From: Polymorphobacter_B sp038225475
GTDB lineage: Bacteria > Pseudomonadota > Alphaproteobacteria > Sphingomonadales > Sphingomonadaceae
Length of the DNA: 64,000 nucleotides
Reading direction: 5' to 3'
NCBI GenBank assembly: GCA_038225475.1
Contig: JBBRRA010000011.1
Coordinates: 5,936 to 69,935 of the forward strand
The position numbers and the translations under genes are program-made. A model generated the notes under the pieces. That model worked only from the letters and a program-made list of their open reading frames with translations, had not been told where the DNA came from and ran no database searches. Positions 1 to 8,279 of this stretch are shown piece by piece. Position 1 is the stretch's first letter, and each line of letters opens with the position of its first letter.

Positions 1-642
1 CAGCACCGGCCAGACGTGCAGCGACGGCCAGCGCCAAACGAATGCCGCGACGCCGAGCGAAGGCAGCACGGTGAGCAGGAAGCTCCACGCCGCAACCGCG
101 CGCGAATCGTCCGAGCCGACAAGGCTGCGGATCGCGACAATCGAAAAGCCGGTCGACACCGCCGACACCATCGCCGCTGCAATCCCCACCGTCAGCGGCG
201 CCGCACCGGGGCGCAGCACGATCAGCATGCCGCCAAAGCCGACCAGCAGCGCCGCGATCCGCCGCGCATGGATACGCTCGCCGAGCAGCAGCACCGCAAG
301 CAGTGTTGCAAACAGCGGCGCGGTATAGTTGATCGCCAACACGGTCGCGAGCGGTGCGCTGGCGATCGCGAAAAACGTCGCCAGCGTTGCCACAAGGCCC
401 GAAGTGGCGCGGCGCAGATGGATTGGCATGCGCGCCGATTTGAGCAGGCCGGGATGGCGCAGCAGCATCGGCGTCAGCACGACGCAGCCGATCGCGTTGC
501 GAAAGAACACGATCTCGAACGGGTGAAGCTCGGCGCTGGCGATACGGATCAGCGCCCACATCGTCGCAAACGCCACGCACGACACGATCATCCATGCGGG
601 GCCGCGCGCGTGCGGAGGCAAACGGTCGATCGGCGTGGTCAC
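1..642 (-). CDS. EamA/DMT-family permease, 3' end outside window
   Basis: This reading frame is open on the minus strand from a GTG at 640-642 to the window edge, giving 214 codons without a stop. The product is a very hydrophobic multi-helix membrane protein. Paired features typical of the drug/metabolite transporter (EamA) family are visible: an early helix followed by the phrase EIVFFRNAIG, then APLATVLAINYTAPLFATLL and a GER turn, which resemble the first EamA repeat. It would sit in the inner membrane; the substrate cannot be predicted. The GTG lies 25 bases past the dnaA stop codon in the same frame, so the dnaA stop blocks any earlier start. The C-terminal part is missing. Confidence 0.8.
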   Translation of the reverse strand, partial: MTTPIDRLPPHARGPAWMIVSCVAFATMWALIRIASAELHPFEIVFFRNAIGCVVLTPMLLRHPGLLKSARMPIHLRRATSGLVATLATFFAIASAPLATVLAINYTAPLFATLLAVLLLGERIHARRIAALLVGFGGMLIVLRPGAAPLTVGIAAAMVSAVSTGFSIVAIRSLVGSDDSRAVAAWSFLLTVLPSLGVAAFVWRWPSLHVWPVL

Positions 643-666
643 CAGCGCTGTGTGGCGCGCATCGGC

Positions 667-2106
667 TCAGCCGTCCAGCAGTCTCGAAAGCTGCGCGACA
701 TCGGCGTCGAGTTCACGGTCACCGGCGCGCAGCTCGTCGATGCGCTTGACCGCGTGCATCACCGTGGTGTGATCGCGACCGCCGAAACGCCGCCCGATTT
801 CCGGCAGCGAGCGCGGCGTCAACCGCTTGGCAAGGTACATCGCCACCTGCCGCGGGCGGGCGACCTCGCGCGCGCGCCGCGCCGACAGCATGTCGCCGGG
901 CTTGATGTTGTAATAATCCGCGACGCGCCGCTGGATCTCGTCGATCGTCACCTTCTTTTCGTGGCTGCGCAGCAGATCGGCGAGCGTTTCGCGCGTGAAC
1001 TCGAGCGTCACCGCCTTGCCGACCAGCCGCGCATAGGCGACGACGCGGTTGAGCGCGCCTTCGAGTTCGCGGACGTTCGAGGTGATCTTGCGCGCCAGAA
1101 ACTCGATGACTTCGGCGGGAACCGCAACGTTCGGCCCGAGCTGATCGGTCAATGCCGCGACCTTGGTATGGAGGATGTTGAGCCGCAGCTCGTAATCGGC
1201 GGCGTTGATATCGGCGACCAGCCCCCATGCCATCCGCGACAGGATGCGGTCCTGGATGCCCTCGAGGTTCTGCGGGCTGCGGTCCGATGTGATGACGAGG
1301 CGTTTTCCGGCGCTGATAATCTCGTTCATCGTGTGGAAGAATTCTTCCTGCGTCGACTCCTTGCCGGCGATGAACTGGACATCGTCGATCATCAGCAGGT
1401 CGACTGAGCGCAGCCGCTGCTTGAAGGTGATCGTGTCCTTGGCACGGAGCGCTGCAAGGAATTCGACCATGAACTTTTCGGCCGACAGATAGGCGACCTT
1501 GGCATTGGGATTGCGCGTGCGCAGCTCGCCGCCGATCGCGTGCATCAGATGCGTCTTGCCGAGCCCGGTAGTGCCGTGCAGGAACAGCGGGTTGAAGCTG
1601 ATCGGTCCGCCTTCGGTCAACGTGCGCGCGGCGTTATAGGCAAGCTCGTTCGACTTGCCGACGACGAAGTTATCGAAGCTGTAGCGCGGTTCGAGCGGCA
1701 GCCCGATGCAGGCCGCGCCCGGTTCGGCGGCGACCACCGCGACCGCGGCCGCGACCGTACCGCCTTTGAGCGCGGGCACGACGCGCAGCGCCACATGGCG
1801 CACATCGGGGCGATACGCCGACCACAGGCTGCGCAGCCGCTCGAGGTAGTTGGTCTGGATCCAGTCGGCGAGAAAATGCGTCGGCAGCGCGAGCTGGACG
1901 ACATCGCCGTCGATGCCAATCAGCACCGTCGGGCGCAGCCAGTTGTCGAACGTCCGCGTGCCGCACTCGGCCTCGAGCGCCGAGCGAATCGCTGCCCACA
2001 TCGCCGCGAGCGCGCCATCGGCATTTTCGGCGGGCGGGACTGCGGCGAGGGCGGCTCCCGAAAATGGCAAGGCACGCGAATCGGTTGGGGAGGGAAGCGT
2101 TGCCAT
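667..2106 (-). CDS. dnaA: Chromosomal replication initiator protein DnaA
   Basis: DnaA binds DnaA boxes at oriC and opens the origin in its ATP form. All four domains are visible. Domain I has the RTFDNWLRP segment. Domain III carries Walker A GTTGLGKT, Walker B LLMIDD and a sensor region with ITSDRSP. Domain IV ends with the DNA-binding signature GGRDHTTVMHA near the C terminus. The ATG at 2106 is chosen, with AGGAG 14 bases upstream; a GTG at 2160 would add 18 residues and has no clear ribosome site. A non-coding leader with two hairpins separates it from rpsT. This rpsT-dnaA order is common in Alphaproteobacteria. Identity is certain; only the start is open. Confidence 0.97.
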   Translation of the reverse strand: MATLPSPTDSRALPFSGAALAAVPPAENADGALAAMWAAIRSALEAECGTRTFDNWLRPTVLIGIDGDVVQLALPTHFLADWIQTNYLERLRSLWSAYRPDVRHVALRVVPALKGGTVAAAVAVVAAEPGAACIGLPLEPRYSFDNFVVGKSNELAYNAARTLTEGGPISFNPLFLHGTTGLGKTHLMHAIGGELRTRNPNAKVAYLSAEKFMVEFLAALRAKDTITFKQRLRSVDLLMIDDVQFIAGKESTQEEFFHTMNEIISAGKRLVITSDRSPQNLEGIQDRILSRMAWGLVADINAADYELRLNILHTKVAALTDQLGPNVAVPAEVIEFLARKITSNVRELEGALNRVVAYARLVGKAVTLEFTRETLADLLRSHEKKVTIDEIQRRVADYYNIKPGDMLSARRAREVARPRQVAMYLAKRLTPRSLPEIGRRFGGRDHTTVMHAVKRIDELRAGDRELDADVAQLSRLLDG

Positions 2107-2212
2107 TGCCGTCTGTTGCGCTCCTGCCCACGTGGCGCTGGGTCCGCTGACCCGGCGCACTGCCTGTTAAACCGGGTGTTCCCCCGGCTGTTCTTCGTCT
2201 TCGAGCGACCAA

Positions 2213-2230
2213 GCCTGCACTGGTGCAGGC
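2213..2230. repeat. Perfect inverted repeat in the dnaA leader
   Basis: GCCTGCAC at 2213-2220 and GTGCAGGC at 2223-2230 form an 8-base stem with a 2-base spacer. It lies about 50 bases before the GTG and about 105 bases before the ATG candidate start of dnaA. A weaker CCGGG/CCCGG hairpin follows at about 2172-2187. No T-run follows, so this is not a normal terminator; a protein operator or an mRNA leader hairpin are the options. Confidence 0.6.
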
Positions 2231-2530
2231 GCAGTTTATCGCCCCCGAAAACGACCCCGATGGCCGTCCGGATGAAGCGAACTTCACCGATTCGATCTAC
2301 GCATTCCCCTTGCCGGTCTTGCGACCGAAACCGACACTAACCACCGTGCGTGAGGCCGATCAAGGGCTGGAAACTACCGGAATCGCAAATAAATCCGTTG
2401 ACACGCAACTCTGCGGAATCGTGTCGGGATCGTGCAAATGCCTGTTTTTCAATGACACTATTGTGACCGATCCGTAACCACCCGAGTCGCGGCGGTCCAT
2501 GCAACTTGGCACAACACGCTGTTGCACAAC

Positions 2531-2566
2531 AAAAACGGCCGCCCGACTCGGGCGACCGTTTGTTAC
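2531..2566 (-). terminator. Rho-independent terminator of rpsT
   Basis: AACGG.CGCCCGA (2534-2546) pairs with TCGGGCG.CCGTT (2548-2560) around a central base, and the minus-strand transcript then runs into a U-rich tract (plus-strand A run at 2531-2535). The single mismatch is a G-U pair only on the minus-strand RNA, which supports the assigned direction. It ends the rpsT transcript about 40 bases after the stop codon, so dnaA needs its own promoter. Confidence 0.8.
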
Positions 2567-2605
2567 ACTTCGGCGTCTGTGTGACGCCGTGATGACATTA
2601 AGATG

Positions 2606-2878
2606 TCAGGCGGGCGTCGCCAGAGCGCGTACGCGCTTAACCAGTCGCGACATTTTGCGCGCGGCGGTGTTCTTGTGGATAACGCCCTTGGCAACGCCGC
2701 GCATCAGCTCGGGCTGCGCGGCATTGAGCGCCGCACCAGCGGCATCGGCACCGCCGGTCGCAATCGCGCTCTCGACCTTCTTGATGAAGGTGCGGATGCG
2801 GCTGACACGCGTCTTGTTGATCGCCGCACGGCGATCGTTGCGGCGGATGCGCTTTTCGGCTTGCGGAGTATTCGCCAT
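2606..2878 (-). CDS. rpsT: 30S ribosomal protein S20
   Basis: S20 is a small helical protein that binds 16S rRNA in the 30S subunit. The product is 90 residues, close to the usual 85-90, and rich in Lys, Arg and Ala. It starts MANTPQAEKRIRRND and carries the conserved GVIHKNTAARKMSRL segment near the C terminus. The ATG at 2876-2878 has GAGGA a few bases upstream; a longer frame starting at 2935 adds residues not seen in the family. It lies upstream of dnaA in the same direction and is closed by its own terminator. A perfect DnaA-box sequence falls inside the gene. Confidence 0.97.
   Translation of the reverse strand: MANTPQAEKRIRRNDRRAAINKTRVSRIRTFIKKVESAIATGGADAAGAALNAAQPELMRGVAKGVIHKNTAARKMSRLVKRVRALATPA
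2674..2682 (-). promoter_or_regulatory. DnaA-box sequence inside rpsT
   Basis: The nine bases read TTATCCACA on the minus strand, the strict DnaA-box consensus, and lie about 0.5 kb upstream of dnaA. They encode part of the conserved VIHK segment of S20, so the match may simply be due to protein constraint. No other exact box was noticed in the dnaA leader. Confidence 0.3.
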
Positions 2879-2986
2879 TCTCGTCCTCGGTATCGTTGCG
2901 TGCCACGGCGACGCGCCGAAGCCGGGCACAGGCAAGCCTGCGCCGAAGAGCGGGCTGGTTATAGCGAACGCGCGCGCGGGTCAAGC

Positions 2987-3763
2987 TCAGCGGTGCGTAA
3001 ACGCCGGGGGACGCTTGTCGATGAACGCCGCCATGCCCTCTTTTTGATCGGCGGTTCCGAACAGCCCATGGAATAGCCGCCGTTCGAAGCGCACGCCCTC
3101 GGCCAGCGTCGATTCGAACGCTCGGTCGACCGTCTCCTTGGCAGCCATCACCGCCAGCTGGCCGAAGCCCGCAATGATCTCGGCCGCCGCCACGGTTTCC
3201 TCAACCAGCGTCTCGGGCGGATAGACGCGCGCCACCAGCCCGATGCGCAGCGCCTCGGCGGCGTCGATCATCCGCCCGGTCAGGATCAGGTCCATCGCCA
3301 CCGCCTTGCCGACGGCGCGCGTCAGCCGCTGCGTGCCGCCGGCACCGGGAATCACACCGAGCTTGATCTCGGGCTGGCCGAACTTCGCCGTGGTCGCGGC
3401 AAAGGCGGTGTCGCACATCATCGCGATCTCGCAGCCGCCGCCGAGCGCAAAGCCGTTGACCGCGGCGAGCGTCGGCTTGCGTGTCCGGGTCAGAGCCTCC
3501 CACGTCGCGGTGATGAAGTCCTCGCCGTACGCATCGGCGAACGTCTTGGGGGCCATTTCCTTGATGTCGGCGCCTGCGGCGAACGCTTTGCCAGCGCCCG
3601 TCAGCACGACCGCGCCGACCCCGGCGTCGGCCCCCAATTCGGCAAGCGCTGCGCCGAGCTCGCTGGTCAACTGGTGGTTGAGGGCGTTCAACGCCTCGGG
3701 CCGGTTGAGCGTGATGACCCCGACCCGCCCGCGGCGTTCGACGAGGATGGGCTGATAGGTCAT
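2987..3763 (-). CDS. Enoyl-CoA hydratase/isomerase family protein
   Basis: This is a crotonase-fold enzyme of 258 residues, the normal length for enoyl-CoA hydratases, which add water across the 2,3 double bond of enoyl-CoA in fatty-acid beta-oxidation. Visible hallmarks are LNRPEALNALN near the N terminus, the oxyanion-hole phrase AAGADIKEM, the GGGCEIAMMCD loop, and the second active-site stretch GVIPGAGGTQRL. The ATG at 3761-3763 is chosen because the protein then begins MTYQPILVERRG, as is usual. It sits 5 bases after the mutM stop in the same direction, so the two are probably cotranscribed. Substrate chain length cannot be told from the sequence. Confidence 0.92.
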   Translation of the reverse strand: MTYQPILVERRGRVGVITLNRPEALNALNHQLTSELGAALAELGADAGVGAVVLTGAGKAFAAGADIKEMAPKTFADAYGEDFITATWEALTRTRKPTLAAVNGFALGGGCEIAMMCDTAFAATTAKFGQPEIKLGVIPGAGGTQRLTRAVGKAVAMDLILTGRMIDAAEALRIGLVARVYPPETLVEETVAAAEIIAGFGQLAVMAAKETVDRAFESTLAEGVRFERRLFHGLFGTADQKEGMAAFIDKRPPAFTHR

Positions 3764-3768
3764 GGCGT

Positions 3769-4581
3769 TCACCTTTGGCACCAGCTGCAGAAAAAGCTCG
3801 ACCGCCCGCTCTGGACGAGCCGTTTGACCGTGTGACCGTCGCGCGGGCACGGCAACCCTTCGCGGCCATAGACTCGGAAGCTCTTCTGAAAATAGCCGAG
3901 CGTGCCGTCAACCTGCGCAAAGTCGCGGAGTGACGATCCGCCGGCGCGAATCGCATCGTCGAGGACGGCGGAGATCGCTGCGGCGAGCGCCGCAATCCTC
4001 GTCGCGCTGACCGAACCGCCCGCCCGCGCCGGATGGATGCGCGCGCAGTTGAGCGCCTCGCAGACATAGATATTGCCAAGCCCCGCAACGATGCGCTGGT
4101 CGAGCAGCAGCGCCTTGACCGGCGCGGCGCGGCCCGCAAATGCCGCGATCAGGTGCGCGGTCAGGTCGACCCCGAGCGGCTCGGGACCGAGCGCGGCGAG
4201 CGCCGCGACCGCGCCGAGGTCGGCAGTGCGCACCACATCGAGCGACCCGAAGCGCCGCGCATCGTTGAACGCCACCACATGCCCGTCGTCGGTGGTGAAC
4301 ACGGCATGGTCGTGCTTTTCGATCGCGCTCGGGTCGAGCCGCATCCGCCCCGACATGCCGAGGTGAAAGATCAGCGTATCGTCGCGGTCGGTGGCGATCA
4401 GGCCGTATTTCGCCCGGCGACCGATGCCGGTGATGCGCGCGCCGGTCAGCCGCTGAACCAGCCCGTCGGGAAACGGCCAGCGCAGCCCGTCGCGGTGCAG
4501 TTCGACCCGCGCCAGCCGCCGCCCGTCGAGGACGCGCCGCACGCCGCGCACCGTGGTTTCGACTTCAGGAAGTTCGGGCAT
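3769..4581 (-). CDS. mutM: Formamidopyrimidine-DNA glycosylase MutM/Fpg
   Basis: MutM removes 8-oxoguanine and other oxidised purines and nicks the abasic site. The 270-residue product begins MPELPEVETT, with the catalytic proline exposed after Met removal and the acidic Glu next to it. It contains HLGMSGRM, the GLGNIYVCEALN helix and the DFAQVDGTLGYFQ loop. The C-terminal zinc finger is unusual. The family has Cys-x2-Cys ... Cys-x2-Cys, but here position 248 is Asp (C245-P-R-D248), while C265 and C268 are intact. The rest of the protein is normal, so it is probably functional with an altered metal site. It precedes the enoyl-CoA hydratase and diverges from ubiE. Confidence 0.96.
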   Translation of the reverse strand: MPELPEVETTVRGVRRVLDGRRLARVELHRDGLRWPFPDGLVQRLTGARITGIGRRAKYGLIATDRDDTLIFHLGMSGRMRLDPSAIEKHDHAVFTTDDGHVVAFNDARRFGSLDVVRTADLGAVAALAALGPEPLGVDLTAHLIAAFAGRAAPVKALLLDQRIVAGLGNIYVCEALNCARIHPARAGGSVSATRIAALAAAISAVLDDAIRAGGSSLRDFAQVDGTLGYFQKSFRVYGREGLPCPRDGHTVKRLVQSGRSSFFCSWCQR

Positions 4582-4637
4582 GGGCGCGGCATATGGCGTG
4601 TTTGCCGCTGACGCAACGCTCGGCTAAGGCACGTCGC

Positions 4638-5369
4638 ATGACCGACACCGTCAGCTACGGCTTCCAGCAAGTCGATCCGGAAGAGAAAACCCGCCGGGTG
4701 ACCAGCGTGTTCGAGCGCGTCGCCAAGCGCTACGACATTATGAACGACCTGATGTCGGGCGGCCTGCATCGCGGTTGGAAGGACGAATTCGTCCGGATGG
4801 TGCGCCCGCGCGGCGGCGAGGCGATCGTCGATATGGCGGGCGGCACCGGCGACATCGCGTTCCGGCTGGCAAAGGCGGGCGCGCATGTCACCGTCGCCGA
4901 CATCAACCCTGCGATGCTCGAAGTCGGGCAGGCGCGCGCAGCGAAGCGCAGCCTCGACGGGCTGGTCTGGACCGAGCAAAACGCCGAGACGCTGACCTTC
5001 GCCGATGCCAGCTTCGATGCGTATACGATCGCCTTCGGCATCCGCAACGTCACCGACATTCCCGCCGCGCTGCGCGAGGCGCACCGCGTGCTCAAGTTCG
5101 GCGGACGGTTCTTTTGCCTTGAATTCTCGACGACCGAATGGCCGGGGTTCGGGCGCATCTATGATGCCTATTCGCACCGTTTGGTGCCGCAGATCGGCAA
5201 GCTCGTCGCCCGCGACGAGGAGGCGTACCGCTATCTCGTCGAAAGCATCCGGCGGTTTCCGCCGATGGCCGAGTTCGCCGCGATGATCGGCACGGCGGGT
5301 TTTGCGCGGGTGACGACGCGGCCGATCCTCGGCGGGCTGGTCGCGGTCCACAGCGGCTGGAAGCTGTAG
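4638..5369 (+). CDS. ubiE: Ubiquinone/menaquinone C-methyltransferase UbiE
   Basis: UbiE is a SAM-dependent methyltransferase that methylates the ring carbon of the demethylated quinone precursor in ubiquinone synthesis. The 243-residue product contains the family signature FERVAKRYDIMNDLMSGG, the SAM-binding DMAGGTGDIAFRLA glycine loop, and FGIRNVTD followed by REAHRVLKFGGRF. The ATG at 4638 is chosen over an upstream in-frame start at 4593 because the N terminus MTDTVSYGFQQV matches alphaproteobacterial relatives. It is followed after 7 bases by ubiB, so the two quinone genes form an operon. It diverges from mutM with a short gap that holds both promoters. Confidence 0.97.
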   Translation: MTDTVSYGFQQVDPEEKTRRVTSVFERVAKRYDIMNDLMSGGLHRGWKDEFVRMVRPRGGEAIVDMAGGTGDIAFRLAKAGAHVTVADINPAMLEVGQARAAKRSLDGLVWTEQNAETLTFADASFDAYTIAFGIRNVTDIPAALREAHRVLKFGGRFFCLEFSTTEWPGFGRIYDAYSHRLVPQIGKLVARDEEAYRYLVESIRRFPPMAEFAAMIGTAGFARVTTRPILGGLVAVHSGWKL

Positions 5370-5376
5370 CGCCGCT

Positions 5377-6825
5377 GTGACGAGTGGGATCGTTCATGGC
5401 TGGCGGTTGCTGCGCTGGGGTCGGACGCTGGCGCGGCACGGCGCGCTGCGCGGCCTTGAAAACGCGCCCGACGTGCCGCCGGGGGTGCGCCGCCTGGCGC
5501 GGGTCGCGCGGCTGGGGACGCGGCAGCCCGCCGCCCCCGCCTATGCCGATGCATTCGAGGCAATCGGCCCGGCGGCGATCAAGCTGGGGCAGGCGCTGGC
5601 GACACGGCCCGATTTGATCGGCGCGGCCGCCGCGCTCGACCTGACGCGGCTACAAGATGCATTGCCGCCGCTGCCGTTCGCACAGATCGAGGCGGCGCTC
5701 GACGAGGCGTTCGAAGGGCGCACCGCGATGCTGTTCCGCTCGATCGACCCGGTCGCAGTCGGCGCGGCGTCGATCGCGCAGGTTCACCGCGCGGTGACCA
5801 GCGACGGGCGCGACGTTGCGGTCAAGGTGCTGCGGCCCGGCATCGAACGCGGGCTGGCGCAGGCGATCGAAACGTATGAATGGGCCGCCGTGCGCGTCGA
5901 GCGGCAGGGCGGCGAGGCAGCGCGGCTGCGCCCGCGCGCGGTGATCGCCAGCTTCAAAAGCTGGACGCTCGCCGAACTCAACCTGCGGCGCGAGGCGGCA
6001 AGCGCGTCCGAACTCAAGGCCGCGATGGCCGCCGAGCCCGATTTCGTCGTGCCCGGCGTCGATTGGGCGCGCACCACGCGGCGCGTGCTGACAATCGATT
6101 GGGTCGACGGGGTCAAGCTGTCCGACAGCGCGCGGGTCGCCGCCCTCGCGATCGACCACCGCGCGCTGGCGGCGACGCTGGTGCGCAGCTTTTTGCGGCA
6201 GGCGATCGGCGACGGCTTTTTCCACGCCGACCTGCATCAGGGCAATTTGCTCGTGCTGCCCGGCGCGGACGGCAGCGCGCGCATCGGCGTTATCGACTTC
6301 GGCATCATGGGGCGGCTCGACCGCCGCGCCCGCGTCTATCTGGCCGAGATCATCTATGGGCTGCTGATCGGCAATTACCGCCGCGTCGCCGAAATCCATT
6401 TCGAAGCGGGCTATGTGCCCGGACATCATGACGTCGGCGAGTTCGCCACCGCGCTGCGGGCGGTCGGCGAACCGATCCGCGGGCTGGCGGCGCGCGACAT
6501 CTCGATCGCCAACCTGCTCGACGGGCTGTTCGCGATCACGCGCGCGTTCGACATGGCGGTGCAGCCGCACCTGCTGCTGCTGCAAAAGACGATGGTGATG
6601 GTCGAAGGCGTTGCGCTCGGCCTCGATCCGCATGTCAACATGTGGGAGATCGCTGCGCCGTTCGTTCGCGACTGGATGCGCGCCGAGCTGGGGCCGGAAG
6701 CGCGGCTTGCCGACTGGCTCGTCGCCAATACGCGCGCGCTGCGCCAGCTGCCGCGGTTGTTCCGCCAGTTCGTCGCTGCGCACCCGATCGACGGGGCCGC
6801 CCCGGCCGGGCCGCTCGACGACTGA
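5377..6825 (+). CDS. ubiB: UbiB, ABC1-family protein of ubiquinone synthesis
   Basis: UbiB is an atypical kinase-like ATPase needed for ubiquinone biosynthesis and usually tethered to the inner membrane. The 482-residue product shows the family signatures: KLGQ near residue 69, the Ala-rich nucleotide loop AAASIAQVHRA, AVKVLRPGIE, HADLHQGN and VIDFGIMG. The start is a GTG at 5377, 7 bases after ubiE. Many UbiB proteins end with a pair of transmembrane helices; the C-terminal end here (LRQLPRLFRQFVAAH) is short and not clearly hydrophobic, so the protein may be peripheral. Coupling to ubiE supports the assignment. Confidence 0.93.
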   Translation: MTSGIVHGWRLLRWGRTLARHGALRGLENAPDVPPGVRRLARVARLGTRQPAAPAYADAFEAIGPAAIKLGQALATRPDLIGAAAALDLTRLQDALPPLPFAQIEAALDEAFEGRTAMLFRSIDPVAVGAASIAQVHRAVTSDGRDVAVKVLRPGIERGLAQAIETYEWAAVRVERQGGEAARLRPRAVIASFKSWTLAELNLRREAASASELKAAMAAEPDFVVPGVDWARTTRRVLTIDWVDGVKLSDSARVAALAIDHRALAATLVRSFLRQAIGDGFFHADLHQGNLLVLPGADGSARIGVIDFGIMGRLDRRARVYLAEIIYGLLIGNYRRVAEIHFEAGYVPGHHDVGEFATALRAVGEPIRGLAARDISIANLLDGLFAITRAFDMAVQPHLLLLQKTMVMVEGVALGLDPHVNMWEIAAPFVRDWMRAELGPEARLADWLVANTRALRQLPRLFRQFVAAHPIDGAAPAGPLDD

Positions 6826-6997
6826 GCGCGGCGTTGCTGCGCACTTGACGGCACCCTATATCAAGTGGTGTCATACGACCGACACACGATGTGTTGTAAA
6901 GGACGTGGACGAACAGGACGGCCGCACAGCGACGCGGTCTTGAGTGCGACAGGGCTTCGGCGAAACAGCGGCCGCTCCGGCAACAAAGGAGCGGTGT

Positions 6998-7564
6998 GTG
7001 TATCATCCCAATGTGCTGTCGCCGCCCGAAAGCTGCCCGGCGCTGGTCCTGAACGCCGACTACACTCCGCTATCCTATTATCCGCTCAGCCTGTGGTCGT
7101 GGCAGACCGCGATCAAGGCGGCGTTTCTCGAGCGCGTCGATATCGTTGCGCAATATGACCGCGAAATCCGCTCGCCGAGCTTTGCGATGAAGCTGCCGTC
7201 GGTGATCGCGCTGCGCCAATATGTGAAGCCCGCCACCCACCCGGCGTTCACGCGGTTCAACCTGTTCCTGCGCGACAAGTTCGCCTGCCAATATTGCGGT
7301 GCGGGCCACGAACTGACGTTCGACCATATCGTGCCGCGCGCCTATGGCGGCCGCACGACGTGGGAGAATGTTACGACCGCTTGCGCGCCGTGCAACCTGC
7401 GCAAGGGCGGGCGCACCCCGGCGGAAGCGCATATGAGCCTCAACCACCGCGCGTTTCAGCCGAACACGCACCAGCTGCAGGAGCATGGCCGCGCGTTTCC
7501 GCCGCACTACCTGCATGCAACCTGGCGCGATTATCTGTATTGGGACAGCGAACTCGAAGCCTGA
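6998..7564 (+). CDS. HNH endonuclease family protein
   Basis: The product is about 188 residues. The C-terminal half carries a complete HNH core: CQYCG, then LTFDHIVPRAYGG, ENVTTACAPCN and KGGRTP. The two CxxC pairs bind a structural metal and the DHI His and the Asn form the nuclease centre. The start is set at GTG 6998 because AAGGAG lies 6 bases upstream; the longer frame from 6944 has no ribosome site. Similar genes are common single-copy chromosomal genes in Alphaproteobacteria, so this is probably a housekeeping gene of unknown role rather than a homing or phage nuclease. The preceding 172 bases hold no other gene; a TTGACG at 6845 may be part of its promoter. Confidence 0.88.
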   Translation: MYHPNVLSPPESCPALVLNADYTPLSYYPLSLWSWQTAIKAAFLERVDIVAQYDREIRSPSFAMKLPSVIALRQYVKPATHPAFTRFNLFLRDKFACQYCGAGHELTFDHIVPRAYGGRTTWENVTTACAPCNLRKGGRTPAEAHMSLNHRAFQPNTHQLQEHGRAFPPHYLHATWRDYLYWDSELEA

Positions 7565-7574
7565 AGGTTCGCAG

Positions 7575-8279
7575 ATGTCCAGTATCGCCGTGTCGCCCAA
7601 CGAAAACCATTTCATTACCCGCATCGGCTGGCTGCGCGCCGCCGTGCTCGGGGCGAACGACGGCGTGCTGTCGACGGCGAGCGTCATCGTCGGCGTCGCG
7701 GCGGCGAACCCGGCAGGCAGCCAGGTGCTGCTCGCCGGGATCGCCGCGCTGGTGGCAGGCGCGATGTCGATGGCGGCGGGCGAATATGTCTCGGTCAGTT
7801 CGCAGTCGGATACCGAAGCTGCCGACTTGCACCGCGAGCGGCTCGAGCAGATCAGCGACCCCGACGGCGAAGCGCAGGAGCTCGCCGATATCTATGTCGC
7901 GCGCGGCCTCGACCGCGCGCTGGCGCATCAGGTCGCAGCACAGCTGATGGCCAAGGACGCGCTCGGCGCGCATGCCCGTGACGAGCTCGGTATCACCGAC
8001 GTGTCGAGCGCCAACCCGGTACAGGCCGCTCTGGCGTCGGCGGCGACATTTACCATCGGTGGCATCTGGCCGGTGCTCGCGGTGCTGGTCGCGCCGCCCG
8101 CAGTGCTTCTGTACGCGGTCGTCGGCGTGGCGCTGCTGGTGCTTGCAGCGCTTGGCGCGGCGGGTGCCAAGACCGGCGGCGCACCGCTCGGGCGCGCCAC
8201 GGTCCGCGTGCTGTTCTGGGGCGCGCTGGCAATGGCGGTCACCGCCGGCGTCGGGCGGTTGTTCGGCGCGGTGGTCTAG
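7575..8279 (+). CDS. VIT-family (VIT1/CCC1) iron/manganese transporter
   Basis: VIT1/CCC1 proteins move Fe(II) or Mn(II) across membranes. The 234-residue product starts with an amphipathic segment and the characteristic first helix WLRAAVLGANDGVLSTASVIVGVA, then AMSMAAGEYVSV, which are the family signatures. An acidic cytoplasmic domain follows (about residues 80-135), then three C-terminal helices. The ATG at 7575 has GAAGG 8 bases upstream and follows the HNH gene by 10 bases. The gene ends head-on with the precorrin-2 dehydrogenase gene; the two stop codons share the palindrome CTAG. Confidence 0.9.
   Translation: MSSIAVSPNENHFITRIGWLRAAVLGANDGVLSTASVIVGVAAANPAGSQVLLAGIAALVAGAMSMAAGEYVSVSSQSDTEAADLHRERLEQISDPDGEAQELADIYVARGLDRALAHQVAAQLMAKDALGAHARDELGITDVSSANPVQAALASAATFTIGGIWPVLAVLVAPPAVLLYAVVGVALLVLAALGAAGAKTGGAPLGRATVRVLFWGALAMAVTAGVGRLFGAVV

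Larger units (their letters stand above)
2107..2605 (-). other. Leader and intergenic region between rpsT and dnaA
   Basis: No convincing gene lies here. From the rpsT side the stretch holds the rpsT terminator (about 2531-2566), a second imperfect inverted repeat around 2500-2527 built on TTGTGC/GCACAA, GANTC sites near 2289 and 2482 that could be CcrM methylation targets, and an 8-base perfect palindrome at 2213-2230 just before dnaA. The dnaA promoter must lie here but no good -35/-10 pair was identified. A plus-strand reading frame of 84 codons (2223-2477) has no protein-like features and is not called. Confidence 0.5.

Noticed and set aside
16..1407. Plus-strand open frame of 463 codons at the window start
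   Set aside because: Antisense to dnaA and the EamA permease, very rich in Arg and His, with no domain.
2223..2477. Plus-strand open frame of 84 codons in the dnaA leader
   Set aside because: No ribosome site, no known pattern, and it overlaps the dnaA palindrome.
2674..2682. A chromosomal origin near dnaA
   Set aside because: Only one exact DnaA box and no clear AT-rich unwinding region or box cluster were seen.
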